Origin: Chitinophaga nivalis
Lineage (GTDB): Bacteria > Bacteroidota > Bacteroidia > Chitinophagales > Chitinophagaceae
Reading direction: 5' to 3'
Assembly (NCBI RefSeq): GCF_025989125.1
Contig: NZ_JAPDNR010000001.1
Span: 3,702,301-3,766,300, forward strand
DNA length: 64,000 nt
Shown here: positions 32,792 through 42,369 of the stretch, piece by piece
How positions within the stretch are numbered: position 1 is the stretch's first letter
Layout: every line of letters starts with the position of its first letter
The notes under the pieces: generated by a model
What the model saw: only the letters and a program-made list of their open reading frames with translations
Told to the model about the DNA's origin: nothing
Database searches by the model: none
Translations under genes and position numbers: made by a program

Positions 32792-35115
32792 TGAAAGTAG
32801 TTTTTAATATAGCGCGGGCGGAATTACGGTATTTTTTCTTTTCACCGATCGCATGGTTTGTATTGATTTTATTCCTGATGTCCAGTGCGGGCATTATCAT
32901 GGGGAATCTGTATGATACTGCGCTACAGCAGGACGCCATGCTTGAGTTGCAAGGGGATGCTTTCAGTGGGTTTCTGAATATGCCGCTGACCAGAACGGTG
33001 ATCGGTAAGGGGCTTGATACGGTGCTGATGATTTTCTTTTTATTCATTCCGCTGCTGACCATGGGCGTAATCAACCGGGAATATGCAGCCGGGACCATTA
33101 AGTTGCTGCATTCGTCGCCTGTGAAAACACGCCAGATCATCCTGGGTAAGTTTCTGGGTGTGTACAGTTTTGTATGCCTGATGATCCTGATTTTCCTGGC
33201 AGAGGTAATCGTATTGACCTTTTCTATTAAGGATGCAGAGTTCCTGCATATCCTGGCGATGGTACTGGGCTTCTTTTTACTGGCGGCTATGTATGTGGCA
33301 GTAGGGATGTATATTTCCAGTTTAACTTCCTATCCGATTGTTGCCGGGATCGGAACATTTGTGGTACTGACCCTGTTCACCACGTTACGGATGCTGTTCC
33401 AGGGAACAGATTATGTGCGGGATGTCACCTATTTCCTTTCCAGCTCGGGGAGGGTAGAAAACTTACTGGCTGGCCTGATTACCACAAAGGACCTTATTTA
33501 CTTCTTCAGTATTACTTCCCTTTTTATCATCTTCACCATCATCAAAACGAAATCCGTTACCGAGTCGAAATCATGGCGTGTATCGGCAGGCAGATACCTG
33601 TCGGTGTTTGCGATAACGGTGGTGATACTTGTTGTTACCTCTCTGCACGGGCTGATCGGCTATTGTGATGTGACGAGAGGAAAAGTAAATACGCTGCATG
33701 AAAATACCCAGGGCGTATTGAAGCAGCTGGACGGATCGCCGTTGAAGATAACGCTGTATACGAACCTGTTGGGGTATAATCTGGGGAGTGGGGTGCCTAC
33801 TGCGCGCAATAGCTATCTGTGGAACTTCTGGGCCAGATACCGCCGCTTTTACAATAATATGGAGTTTGAGTATGTATATTATTACGATGTGAACAAGGGT
33901 GACAATTCCATATTTCAGACGTACCCGGGCAAATCGCTGGAAGAAATAGCGGAGAAGTATGCGGAAATGTATAAAACCGACCTCTCTATCTATAAAACAC
34001 CCGCAGAAATCAGGCGCCTCATCGACCTGGAGTCCGAAGCAAAAGGCTTATTGATGCAGGTGGAGTATAAAGGGAAAAAGACATTCCTGAGAACGTACCT
34101 GGATCCGGAAGTTTTTCCAAGTGAAAGGCATGTTTCCGGCAGTCTGTTACGTTTAATGAATGATACAACGCCTACGTTTAAATTTCTGACAGGTCACTAT
34201 GAGCGTTCGCCCCTTAAATCCGGTGAACGGGAGTATGGCAACCATACCGTCAATAAATCATCCAGGAATGCATTGATTAATATGGGATTGAATTTCGACA
34301 CCATCCCGGCCCTGGGTTCCGGTAGATTTAATCCCGATGATGTACTGGTGATAGCTGATCCGAAATCAATATTGGATAAGGCCCTTATCGATAGCGTTAA
34401 ACAGTATATCGACAACGGGGGGAACGCTATGTTTTATACTGAACCAGGCAAGCAGTTTATCATGAACCCGATTCTGAATCATGTGGGGGTAAATGCGGAT
34501 GAAGGTACCATCGTAGCGCCGAATCCGCAGGATATGCCACACAAGTTTGCCGGATTGATTGCTAAGAAAGGTACGGACATGGCTGATGAGCAGCCGTTTT
34601 TCTACTTCAGAAACGGCCTGACGAATGCTTGCTATACCGCTATCATTGGCGCCAGTGTATTACGCTATTCTGATACCACAGGATTTAAGGTAGAACAGAT
34701 TACCACTGTACATAACAATCCCAATACCTGGATAGAAAGAGGCTTGTTGGTAGTGGATTCTGCAGCGCCTGTATTCAATGCCGCGGAGGGGGACTACAGG
34801 ACGGAAGCACCTTATCCTGTGGGCCTGCAGCTTACCCGCAAAATCGGTAACAAATTGCAGAAGATCATTATTTCCAGCGATGCGGACATGATGTCTGCGG
34901 CTAAAGGAGACGGAAAGGATTATGGCAATGCGTTCTACAGCTATACGGTTGATAACAGGTTCCCTGTTTACCATAATTTCAAAGTGCCCACCGATATACG
35001 GCTGACGATCAAAAAGGCCCCGGCCAAAACATGGAAGATGGTGCTGCAATATGTAGTACCTGCCTTTATCCTGGCCGCAGCTATCGTGATACTGATAAGA
35101 AGAAAACGCAAATAG
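32791..35115 (+). CDS. GldF-GldG fusion: ABC permease with periplasmic auxiliary domain
   Basis: 774 residues from ATG 32791, chosen because it overlaps the ATPase stop; the frame is open further upstream, but inside the ATPase gene. N-terminal third: six membrane helices with INREYAAGTIKLLHSSPVKT, as in GldF/ABC-2 permeases. After a seventh helix near residue 277, a large periplasmic part with ABC_transp_aux character (KITLYTNLLGYN; FKFLTGHYERSP; NPDDVLVIADPK; FNGGNAMFY-like DNGGNAMFYTEPG) as in GldG, and a final helix before the RRKRK end. Fusion of the two subunits saves one gene relative to the gliding system. Exported substrate unknown. Confidence 0.88.
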   Translation: MKVVFNIARAELRYFFFSPIAWFVLILFLMSSAGIIMGNLYDTALQQDAMLELQGDAFSGFLNMPLTRTVIGKGLDTVLMIFFLFIPLLTMGVINREYAAGTIKLLHSSPVKTRQIILGKFLGVYSFVCLMILIFLAEVIVLTFSIKDAEFLHILAMVLGFFLLAAMYVAVGMYISSLTSYPIVAGIGTFVVLTLFTTLRMLFQGTDYVRDVTYFLSSSGRVENLLAGLITTKDLIYFFSITSLFIIFTIIKTKSVTESKSWRVSAGRYLSVFAITVVILVVTSLHGLIGYCDVTRGKVNTLHENTQGVLKQLDGSPLKITLYTNLLGYNLGSGVPTARNSYLWNFWARYRRFYNNMEFEYVYYYDVNKGDNSIFQTYPGKSLEEIAEKYAEMYKTDLSIYKTPAEIRRLIDLESEAKGLLMQVEYKGKKTFLRTYLDPEVFPSERHVSGSLLRLMNDTTPTFKFLTGHYERSPLKSGEREYGNHTVNKSSRNALINMGLNFDTIPALGSGRFNPDDVLVIADPKSILDKALIDSVKQYIDNGGNAMFYTEPGKQFIMNPILNHVGVNADEGTIVAPNPQDMPHKFAGLIAKKGTDMADEQPFFYFRNGLTNACYTAIIGASVLRYSDTTGFKVEQITTVHNNPNTWIERGLLVVDSAAPVFNAAEGDYRTEAPYPVGLQLTRKIGNKLQKIIISSDADMMSAAKGDGKDYGNAFYSYTVDNRFPVYHNFKVPTDIRLTIKKAPAKTWKMVLQYVVPAFILAAAIVILIRRKRK

Positions 35116-35149
35116 CGGGTACTTTAATTGTTTCATAAAAAGTATAATT

Positions 35150-36463
35150 ATGTATTTGCAGACAGATATGCAGACGATGGATGATCTGCGCTTGTTTTCG
35201 AAAGCAGACACACAGGGTATTTACGATATTTATAATCATTCATTTACCCGTGGTGGGCAAACCATTATGGAAGCCATGTTCAGGAAACCGCTGAACAACC
35301 GGGAAGCGATCCTCAAACGGATCAATACCATTACTGCTTTTGTGAACAGGAAGGCCTCTTTTCCTTTCGATGGAGCCATGTTGGATCAGGTAGAGAAATA
35401 CATCTCTTTTGATGATAACCCGGATGGCGGAACAAAAGTATCGCTCAGCGAAAAGGAAGTACAGCATGGGGTTATGGCGATAATTAACCTTTTCCACACG
35501 CTCAGACAATATTTGGCATCAGCGGAAATGGGAACGGTAAAAGAGCTGGAGGAAGAACGGCTGGCGGCCATAGGGATATTGAATGCCCCGGCTTTTATAC
35601 CTGTGTTTAATGCGCAGCCGAATGCCAGCATTTCATTCGCCGCCGTTACGGCTTTTGATGTGTTGATCCGTAGTAAGGAGAAACAGCAAGTGCTGCAATT
35701 ACTGCATTTTATTTATCATATCGATGTATATATTTCAGTGGCGCAGGTAACCCTGAAACATAATATGATATTCCCTGTGGTACACCCGAAAGGAACCAGT
35801 ATTTTAAAAGTGGACGGTGTTTATCATCCGCTTTTAAAAAACGCGGTGGCCAACAGTCTTCATATGACGCCTGCCCGTAACCTGATTTTTCTGACCGGAG
35901 CCAACATGGCCGGGAAGTCTACCTTCTTGCGTTCATTCAGTACCGCCGTTTATATCGCGCATATGGGCTTTCCGGTAGCCGCAGCGGCGATGGAGTTTTC
36001 TGTGATGGATGGCGTATACACCACCATCAATCTGCCTGATAACCTGGGTATCGGGGCCAGTCATTTCTACGCAGAAGTATTGCGTGTGAAGAAAATAGGG
36101 CAGGAGCTCAGTGAAGGAAAATCACTGTTTGTATTGTTCGACGAATTGTTCCGGGGTACAAATGTGAAAGATGCACTGGAAGGAACCCTGGCAGTTTGTA
36201 ATGCGTTTACCAACCGGAAAGATAGTAAGTTCATCATCTCCTCCCATATTATCGAAGCGGCGGACGAACTACGCAAAAAGGAAAGCGCCGCGTTTTACTT
36301 TCTTCCCACCGTGATGAAAGGTACTGTGCCTGCATACACATATACGCTGGAAGAAGGCGTTACCAACGATAAGCATGGAATGATCATTATTAATAACGAA
36401 GGGATACTGGACATTCTTAAGCAGGGAAACAAAGGCGGAAAACGGTTAAATAAGCAATTATGA
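35150..36463 (+). CDS. MutS-like ATPase 1 (no mismatch-recognition domain)
   Basis: 437 residues. It has the MutS core (lever/clamp-like helices, about 10-230) and the ATPase domain: Walker A LTGANMAGKSTFLRS (about 246-260), the ordered helix ASHFYAEVLRV, Walker B LFVLFDELFRGTN and the SSHIIE H-loop. The N-terminal mismatch-binding and connector domains of MutS (800-900 residues) are absent, and there is no Smr nuclease domain as in MutS2. The stop overlaps the start of the next MutS-like gene by four bases. Position inside a SusCD/ABC operon is unexpected for a DNA-repair enzyme. Confidence 0.9.
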   Translation: MYLQTDMQTMDDLRLFSKADTQGIYDIYNHSFTRGGQTIMEAMFRKPLNNREAILKRINTITAFVNRKASFPFDGAMLDQVEKYISFDDNPDGGTKVSLSEKEVQHGVMAIINLFHTLRQYLASAEMGTVKELEEERLAAIGILNAPAFIPVFNAQPNASISFAAVTAFDVLIRSKEKQQVLQLLHFIYHIDVYISVAQVTLKHNMIFPVVHPKGTSILKVDGVYHPLLKNAVANSLHMTPARNLIFLTGANMAGKSTFLRSFSTAVYIAHMGFPVAAAAMEFSVMDGVYTTINLPDNLGIGASHFYAEVLRVKKIGQELSEGKSLFVLFDELFRGTNVKDALEGTLAVCNAFTNRKDSKFIISSHIIEAADELRKKESAAFYFLPTVMKGTVPAYTYTLEEGVTNDKHGMIIINNEGILDILKQGNKGGKRLNKQL

Positions 36464-37779
36464 GTTTTAAAATAGATCGCCAATCGGTAGGGGAGCTGAA
36501 CCTCATGGGGAAATTCCGCCAGGGATCCGTATACTTTTTATTCAATAAAGTAAAAACCCGGATCGGAGAGAAACTGATGGATGAGATGTTTTCCCATCCG
36601 CTGCATGATGCCGCTGCCATCAACCGGCGGGTAGCAGTTTTTGAGTTTTTTGAAGAGAAAGGTATCGCATTTCCTTTTGAGGCCGACCAGGTTGCCCTGA
36701 TGCGGGAGTATATTGACACGACGGGAGGAAAATCGCAATGGGCGGTGACGGTGGACATGCAACTGAAAAAGTTACTGGCCGGCCTTACGAAAGATGGCCG
36801 TTTCAAAAATACCCTGTTGCAGTTGCAGGCAACGATTGTAACGCTGAAGAAGTGTTTTGGCTTGCTGGAGTTGCTGCGGCGCGAAAACAGTCCTTTGCAG
36901 GAGCGGGTGGAAGCCTTACTGACCATTATGCATCAAAAGGATATCCGTAAAATTCTGGACTGCGATATCTACAAGCCGATGTCTACCCAAACGGTATCCC
37001 AGTATGATTTTCTGTTGCGCAACAGGCACAACGAAGCGATGAAGAACGTACTGCAGTTCATTGCAGAAACAGATGTATACATCGCGGTCAGCAACGTATC
37101 GCGTGAGCGGCATTTTTGTTACGCAACGGCAGTGGAGAAAACCGAAAATCTGTTCCATGCCCGTAATCTCCGGCATCCCTGTATCGCAAAAGCGGTGGGC
37201 AACGACATCGAAATGAAAGAGGGCAGTAATGTACTGTTTCTCACGGGAGCCAATATGGCGGGGAAGTCTACCTGGATGAAATCTATCGGTATTGGCATGT
37301 ATATGGCGCATATTGGTTTCCCGGTAGCCGCTGCTGAAATGGTGTTTTCGGTGCGCGAAGGCATCTTCTCCAGCATCAATGTGGCTGACAACATCGCCAT
37401 GGGGTACAGCCATTTCTATGCGGAAGTAGTCAGGGTAAAGGATGCTGCGCTGGCAGCAGCTACCGGCGAACACCTGCTGCTGATGTTCGATGAATTGTTT
37501 AAAGGCACCAATGTGAAAGACGCCTTTGATGGTACCCTGGCGGTTACGGAAGGATTCTCCGAATACAACAACTGCCTGTTTATTGTATCCACCCATATCA
37601 TCGAAGTAGGGGAAGCGCTGAAAGACCTGCCTAATGTACAGTTTCGGTTTATGCCTACGGTGCTGGAAGGAAATGTGCCCAGGTACACCTACACTTTACA
37701 GGAAGGTATTACCGAAGACCGGCAGGGTATGATGATCATCGAAAATGAGGGCATCATTGCGCTGATTAATAAAATGTAA
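36460..37779 (+). CDS. MutS-like ATPase 2 (tandem paralogue)
   Basis: 439 residues, same architecture as its upstream neighbour: core helices, Walker A LTGANMAGKSTWMKS (about 259-273), GYSHFYAEVVRV, Walker B LLLMFDELFKGTN, STHIIE. The two proteins share long blocks but differ clearly in the core helices, which suggests an old duplication and a heterodimer, as MutS proteins act as dimers. ATGA overlap with gene 1 gives coupled translation in equal amounts. The protease gene follows after 75 bases. Confidence 0.9.
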   Translation: MSFKIDRQSVGELNLMGKFRQGSVYFLFNKVKTRIGEKLMDEMFSHPLHDAAAINRRVAVFEFFEEKGIAFPFEADQVALMREYIDTTGGKSQWAVTVDMQLKKLLAGLTKDGRFKNTLLQLQATIVTLKKCFGLLELLRRENSPLQERVEALLTIMHQKDIRKILDCDIYKPMSTQTVSQYDFLLRNRHNEAMKNVLQFIAETDVYIAVSNVSRERHFCYATAVEKTENLFHARNLRHPCIAKAVGNDIEMKEGSNVLFLTGANMAGKSTWMKSIGIGMYMAHIGFPVAAAEMVFSVREGIFSSINVADNIAMGYSHFYAEVVRVKDAALAAATGEHLLLMFDELFKGTNVKDAFDGTLAVTEGFSEYNNCLFIVSTHIIEVGEALKDLPNVQFRFMPTVLEGNVPRYTYTLQEGITEDRQGMMIIENEGIIALINKM

Positions 37780-37854
37780 CCCGGGAGCAACGCTCACCTG
37801 GCTGTATCGCGGCAATATACCGTGTTGATTACTGTTTTTAAAATTACCAATAGC

Positions 37855-39336
37855 ATGAAGCAAATTTTTGCATCAGGGATACTTATGTCCCTGCTCACTA
37901 CATCTGCCCTGGCCCAGGTACAACCTTTTACCGGATTTACCAGACAGGATCTGAAAGATGATTTTAAATACGCCGTTGAGCTGTTGAAGCAGCAGCACCC
38001 GAATCCTTACAAGTTCACAGACACGGTGACGTTTAATCGTAAAATGGATTCCCTGATGAACCGGCTGGATAAAGATCCGTCGCTGGTAAGCGCTTTACGG
38101 TATTCTCCCGTACAGTTATTCAATGATGTGCACCTGAAACTGGATTATGATGAGGAACGTGTGGTGGATGTATTTTATGGTATTAATCATTTTCCACTGG
38201 CCATCACCACTTTCAAAGACAGGATCATTGTGAATGCCAAAGGAGCAACGATTCCTTTCGGCGCAGAGATACTGCGTATTAATAAAATGCCTGCTGCAAA
38301 GCTGCTCAGCGAAATTGGGTATGCTACTTATAGTGATGGCTTCATCAGAACGGGGCCCGATCGTACCGCAACAAGTCTTAGTTTGTTCATCAGCCTTGTT
38401 TTCCCGGAAGCCACCAGTTATGAAGTAGTATACCAGGAGCCCGGCGCTAAAAGCCCCACTACCATACAACTGAAAGCAGTAGATGCTAAAACCGGCTACC
38501 ATAACCGAAGCCTGGGTGAGCTACCTTTTAATACTTTCCTGAAGCGTGCCTATGTAACGAAGGAATACCAGGATAAGGAGTCTACCGCCATCCTGACCGT
38601 TCTTACATTTATGCTGGCCGAAAATGCCATGTATAAGGAGTTGAACGATTTTTTCGCGGAAGTAAAGAAGCGCAAGATCAGCAATGTTATTATCGATATC
38701 CGGTCGAACGGCGGCGGCAACCCGAATATGTCTGCGCTGCTGTATTCCTTTGTGGCGTTACAGCCGTTCGACAATGTTTTCAATTACCGGACAAAGAATA
38801 TACAGCTGCATAATGCCGAAAACCTGTTGAATGGTTACGGCACCAAAATGGGAGAAGAAGAAGTAAAGCAGACCGAGAACTTTCTGAAACAACGGTTCGA
38901 TTACGACAGTGCAGCCGGGTTTTATTATGGTAATGCGCGCCTGACAGAAGGTTCTATATCCAACTATCCGCCGGATAAGAATAGCTTTAAAGGTAACGTG
39001 TATGTGCTGATCAGCGGCGGTACAGTAAGTGCCGCTACTTACTTTGCTGCGCTGGTGAAGAATAACAAGCGTGGTATGCTGATCGGTACGGAAACCGGTA
39101 GTGGCGAAGCATCCACTACAGCGGCATGGTTCAATACCTATATGCTGCCTAAAACAAAAAGCAAGTTAACTGTTCCGATGAGCGAAATATATTTTATGAA
39201 GGCGAAGGAAGATAAGGGGAGAGGTTGTCTGCCCGACAAAGAGCTGACTTTTGAAGCGTTTCAGCAATACATCCATGCGGGCAAAGATCCGGAGATCCAA
39301 TATACGTTGGACATAATAGGGGGCAGTAAGCAATAG
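37855..39336 (+). CDS. Secreted S41-family serine protease
   Basis: 493 residues from ATG 37855, which begins directly at a signal peptide (MKQIFASGILMSLLTTSALAQ); an upstream GTG at 37822 would put 11 residues before it. The S41 catalytic fold shows NVIIDIRSNGGGNPN (about 280-295) and the nucleophile region GGTVSAATYFAA with Ser392; the tail ESTTAAW-like block GSGEASTTAAWF follows. No PDZ domain was recognised between the parts. Probably periplasmic or outer-membrane facing. It ends the ECF/FecR/SusCD/ABC/MutS locus. Confidence 0.88.
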   Translation: MKQIFASGILMSLLTTSALAQVQPFTGFTRQDLKDDFKYAVELLKQQHPNPYKFTDTVTFNRKMDSLMNRLDKDPSLVSALRYSPVQLFNDVHLKLDYDEERVVDVFYGINHFPLAITTFKDRIIVNAKGATIPFGAEILRINKMPAAKLLSEIGYATYSDGFIRTGPDRTATSLSLFISLVFPEATSYEVVYQEPGAKSPTTIQLKAVDAKTGYHNRSLGELPFNTFLKRAYVTKEYQDKESTAILTVLTFMLAENAMYKELNDFFAEVKKRKISNVIIDIRSNGGGNPNMSALLYSFVALQPFDNVFNYRTKNIQLHNAENLLNGYGTKMGEEEVKQTENFLKQRFDYDSAAGFYYGNARLTEGSISNYPPDKNSFKGNVYVLISGGTVSAATYFAALVKNNKRGMLIGTETGSGEASTTAAWFNTYMLPKTKSKLTVPMSEIYFMKAKEDKGRGCLPDKELTFEAFQQYIHAGKDPEIQYTLDIIGGSKQ

Positions 39337-39392
39337 ACTCTGTAAGGTTGCGTATAACGTTTTTTTACCGATGTATTTCCAACGGGCTCACA

Positions 39393-39474
39393 GATAAGCG
39401 TAAAAATAAATATGCTTGCGTAATTAAAACCTTGTAGCATTTGATGCTACAAGGTTTTTTTGTTTTTTGTGGTA
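39393..39474 (+). repeat. Double-hairpin repeat, copy 2 (with terminator)
   Basis: Same two-hairpin block as at 21346-21425. Here the second hairpin has a perfect 15-base stem (39426-39440 with 39444-39458), loop TTG and a long T-run, so it is a strong terminator for the preceding operon. Confidence 0.85.
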
Positions 39475-39904
39475 TAGTGGTGGGGTTCGTTCCTTAGCAG
39501 ACAGGAATATTTATAAACATGTGGAAGCGATGCATACTTCCCGATAGCAGCCCAGATTGTTCAGCGGGAAGTCTTCTGGCGTAATTCCCAGGATGTCGTT
39601 TTTTTCCTATACCCGTTGGCTGGAAAGAGCGAAATTTGGGATGAATGATAGCGCTTAAAAAGGAAGGAATATTGATTAATAAAAATGTCCATATCGTATT
39701 TGCTAATCGGCAATAAAGTACTTTTTAGCCTGGTATGACTAGGAAGGTCCTGACAAATATTGTGCGGACGTGAACACTTCCGGTTTGGTAGTCTCTTTCT
39801 TTCCAACGGATCGGTCATCACTACTTAATGCTGAACCCCTGACTGTTTCGTGTTTTTTATGCTGAACCCCGGAATCTTTCTTTAACCTTCACAAATATTA
39901 TGTT
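39475..39904. other. Intergenic region before orphan precursor, with short direct repeats
   Basis: No gene seen. ATGCTGAACCCC occurs twice close to the precursor (39830 and 39859 regions), and TCTGAACCCCCGATTTTTTA follows the precursor at about 40157, so a short motif flanks the gene on both sides. Confidence 0.4.
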
Positions 39905-40114
39905 ATGAAAAAACAAAACGTCAAAAAAATATCGCTTAAGAAAATCAACATTGCCACTTTAAACCCCGAGAGCCAGCAGCAGGTGAATGGTGGCGGAAAT
40001 ACGTGGAACAGCGGTGCCATCAAAAGTTGTTTTGAAATCTGCGTTCCTGTTGTAAGCAGGCTGATTTATTGTCCTACTCTAAAAGGTATCAGTTGCTTTG
40101 CAACTAATTGTTGA
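39905..40114 (+). CDS. Orphan Cys-rich lanthipeptide-type precursor
   Basis: 69 residues. Leader MKKQNVKK plus box ISLKKINIATLNPESQQQV-NGG has exactly the 22-residue spacing of the leaders at 7-14 kb. The core of 39 residues has five Cys (42, 46, 56, 64, 69) and seven Ser/Thr and ends in Cys. No modifying enzyme lies nearby; the closest lanB/lanC/lanT set is about 20 kb to the left. That set could act in trans, or this may be a stranded gene. Confidence 0.75.
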   Translation: MKKQNVKKISLKKINIATLNPESQQQVNGGGNTWNSGAIKSCFEICVPVVSRLIYCPTLKGISCFATNC

Positions 40115-40397
40115 GCTATGCATGTCAGCAAATTTATTTCGTCATTGTATCATTAAACATCCATTGTCTGAACCCCCGATTTTTTACAGCCTGACCATTA
40201 TAGCAGGTATATTAATGCGCAGCTGCTGCTGTAAAGAATCTCCATCCACAGCCATACCCGGAAGTGCTGATTTCAGCGGGGTAGCCGGCGCATATTCATG
40301 CGCAAAGCTTCAGCATACAGCACATCAGCAAGTTCCGGGGGCCAGGTGGTGGAAGTAGATATCTTTCGATGACGGATACTAAAGTGGTTGCCCCTGT

Positions 40398-41114
40398 TTA
40401 GCCGGCTACATCAAACCGGATAAATTTCAATATGGTATCGAACTCAAAATCCCACCAGTAAGCAAATTCATTATTAGAGGCTGTTGGGTAAAGGGTGGTG
40501 TGCTCATCTAAGGTAGAACCGCCCTGGTTATTATATTGTATCCGAATTTTGTTCCTATCGATATGTATCGAATAAACCCGGACAAAATCCCCATCGTCGA
40601 TTGTCAGTTCATATTTCGCTTTATGCTTGAACCAGTTGATGTCATTGATACTAATCTTCTCTATCGCTTTTTGGAGGTATTGAAAATCGCTGGTAGATTT
40701 GATATATTTAAATCTCCGGGAGAGCTCCGGTGTATTATCAGCCAACACATATTGTTTCAGGCTTTGAAGTTCAGCAATCATTTTCTCCCTTTTGTTTTTT
40801 AAGAAAAGCGTTCTTTGCTGGAATAAACTGATATTTTGCTTTTCTATTTCATTGAAGACAATATCCTCATTATTTTTTACGGGTTTGTACCATGGCTTCT
40901 CTGCATAATAGCTATCCACTTCTCCACTTTTGAACCGGTATCCTCTTCTGGCAAACAGGTCATTCGTTAAGAACCGGATGTCATCAATACTCAGGTTTTC
41001 AATTTGTTCCGGCTTGAGCCGTTGCGTAGTACAGGAAGTGCAGTCATGCAGGGATTGTGCACATGCAGACTTCAACACGAATAGGGTAAATAGCGTAAGG
41101 TAAAATGTTTTCAT
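40398..41114 (-). CDS. Secreted YARHG-domain protein
   Basis: 238 residues with a signal peptide (MKTFYLTLFTLFVLKSACAQ). The YARHG domain (about 38-100) is marked by LTNDLFARRGYRFKSGE and W75/Y76 in KPWYKPV. A CTSC motif at 24-27 lies before it. The C-terminal half is beta-rich (YELTIDDGDFVRVYSIHID). YARHG proteins are extracellular and are thought to bind the peptidoglycan or other wall parts; the function is not established. Faces the orphan precursor gene convergently. Confidence 0.85.
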   Translation of the reverse strand: MKTFYLTLFTLFVLKSACAQSLHDCTSCTTQRLKPEQIENLSIDDIRFLTNDLFARRGYRFKSGEVDSYYAEKPWYKPVKNNEDIVFNEIEKQNISLFQQRTLFLKNKREKMIAELQSLKQYVLADNTPELSRRFKYIKSTSDFQYLQKAIEKISINDINWFKHKAKYELTIDDGDFVRVYSIHIDRNKIRIQYNNQGGSTLDEHTTLYPTASNNEFAYWWDFEFDTILKFIRFDVAG

Positions 41115-41378
41115 TTTCTCGGGACTTAAACTACTAAAATAGACTATCCTGACCAGAAAACCGCTATGACAATGCCAGTTGGTTCAAGAGAAGAATAATT
41201 ACACCCATCATTGTTATTACCCGAAGCTTGAAAAGATGATGTTATTATTTTTTTGTGGCTATGTTCAGATTAAGCTCATATCTTCAAAACAGGTGAGGTA
41301 TCCCGGTAGATGACGTGCCGGAATGATAAAGTAGGAAAGCCTGAAAGTAGTATATTAGCCGCAGTTTATTCTTTATCG

Positions 41379-42326
41379 ATGAAATCAATTATACTAAGCC
41401 TTCTATTGCTGGTAACATTATCCGTCTATGCGCAGCAAAACGGGCAGTCTGAGGTTCCATTATTCGATCAGGCCAAAGCCATGTATGATGCCGGCAAATA
41501 TGACGAGGCATTGATACTGGTGAATCAATTATTGGCTAATAATATGGTCAGCGAAAAGTTTTTTGACCTGAGAGGCGAAATTTACCTGGCCAAAGGCAAT
41601 ATGGATTCCGCGTTGGTAAATTATAACGCGGGCTTGTTACTAGCCCCTACCGATCCCATGATTTATTTCCACCGTGCTTTTGCCTATTGCAGCATACGCC
41701 TGTTTGATGAGGGCATAGCAGATTACAACACGGCCATAAAGTATGTAGGCAATGAGGATGCCAAATACGGTATTATTGCCAGCAGGGGATTGGCGCGTGT
41801 GATGAGCCGGGATTTTTCGGGCGCCTATAAGGATTATAAGATGGTGCTTGATTTCGATTCGACCAATGTGATGGCATGGGTGGCTATGGGCTCCATACTT
41901 AGAAATTTAGGACGAAGCAATGAAGCTACCGCTTACTACGAAAAGGCGGTTAACCTTGCCCCGAATGAGATTGTTGCTGTCGGGGACCTGGGATTTCACT
42001 ATATGAGTATGAAAGATTATCAAAAAGCGATCAGACAGTATACCAGAGTGCTTGAAATAGATCCCGATAATGCCATTGCATATAATAATTTGGGGCACGC
42101 AAAATATCAGCTGAAAGATCTGAAGAACGCTTTAAAAGATATTCAACGGTCTATCGCTTTAGACCCGAAAAACGCATATGCCTACAGGAACAGGGCTTTG
42201 GTATATCTGGCGATGAAACAGCCTGAGAAAGCTTGTGAAGACCTTCATCAGGCAATTAATCTGGGTTATACTGTTATGTATGGAGACGATGTACAACAGT
42301 TACTGGAAAAGCACTGCGTTTTTTAA
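41379..42326 (+). CDS. Secreted TPR-repeat protein
   Basis: 315 residues from ATG 41379, which begins at the signal peptide (MKSIILSLLLLVTLSVYAQ); an upstream in-frame start at 41310 would add 23 residues. At least seven tetratricopeptide repeats fill the rest, for example AMYDAGKYDEALILVNQLL, GRSNEATAYYEKAVNLAPN, KDYQKAIRQYTRVLEIDPD and NAIAYNNLGHAKYQLKD. A scaffold for protein-protein contacts in the periplasm. It stands alone and is followed by a strong terminator. Confidence 0.9.
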   Translation: MKSIILSLLLLVTLSVYAQQNGQSEVPLFDQAKAMYDAGKYDEALILVNQLLANNMVSEKFFDLRGEIYLAKGNMDSALVNYNAGLLLAPTDPMIYFHRAFAYCSIRLFDEGIADYNTAIKYVGNEDAKYGIIASRGLARVMSRDFSGAYKDYKMVLDFDSTNVMAWVAMGSILRNLGRSNEATAYYEKAVNLAPNEIVAVGDLGFHYMSMKDYQKAIRQYTRVLEIDPDNAIAYNNLGHAKYQLKDLKNALKDIQRSIALDPKNAYAYRNRALVYLAMKQPEKACEDLHQAINLGYTVMYGDDVQQLLEKHCVF

Positions 42327-42369
42327 GGTTGGGGGCTGGCTACACGTAATGCCAGTAGGATCACAGAAG

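Noticed and set aside
35150..37779. Housekeeping mismatch repair genes mutS
   Set aside because: Both proteins are about 440 residues and lack the mismatch-binding and connector domains; true MutS is about twice as long.
40098..40358. An 86-codon plus-strand frame after the orphan precursor
   Set aside because: It has some Ser/Cys-rich stretches but no start context and no recognisable fold; probably chance or a remnant.
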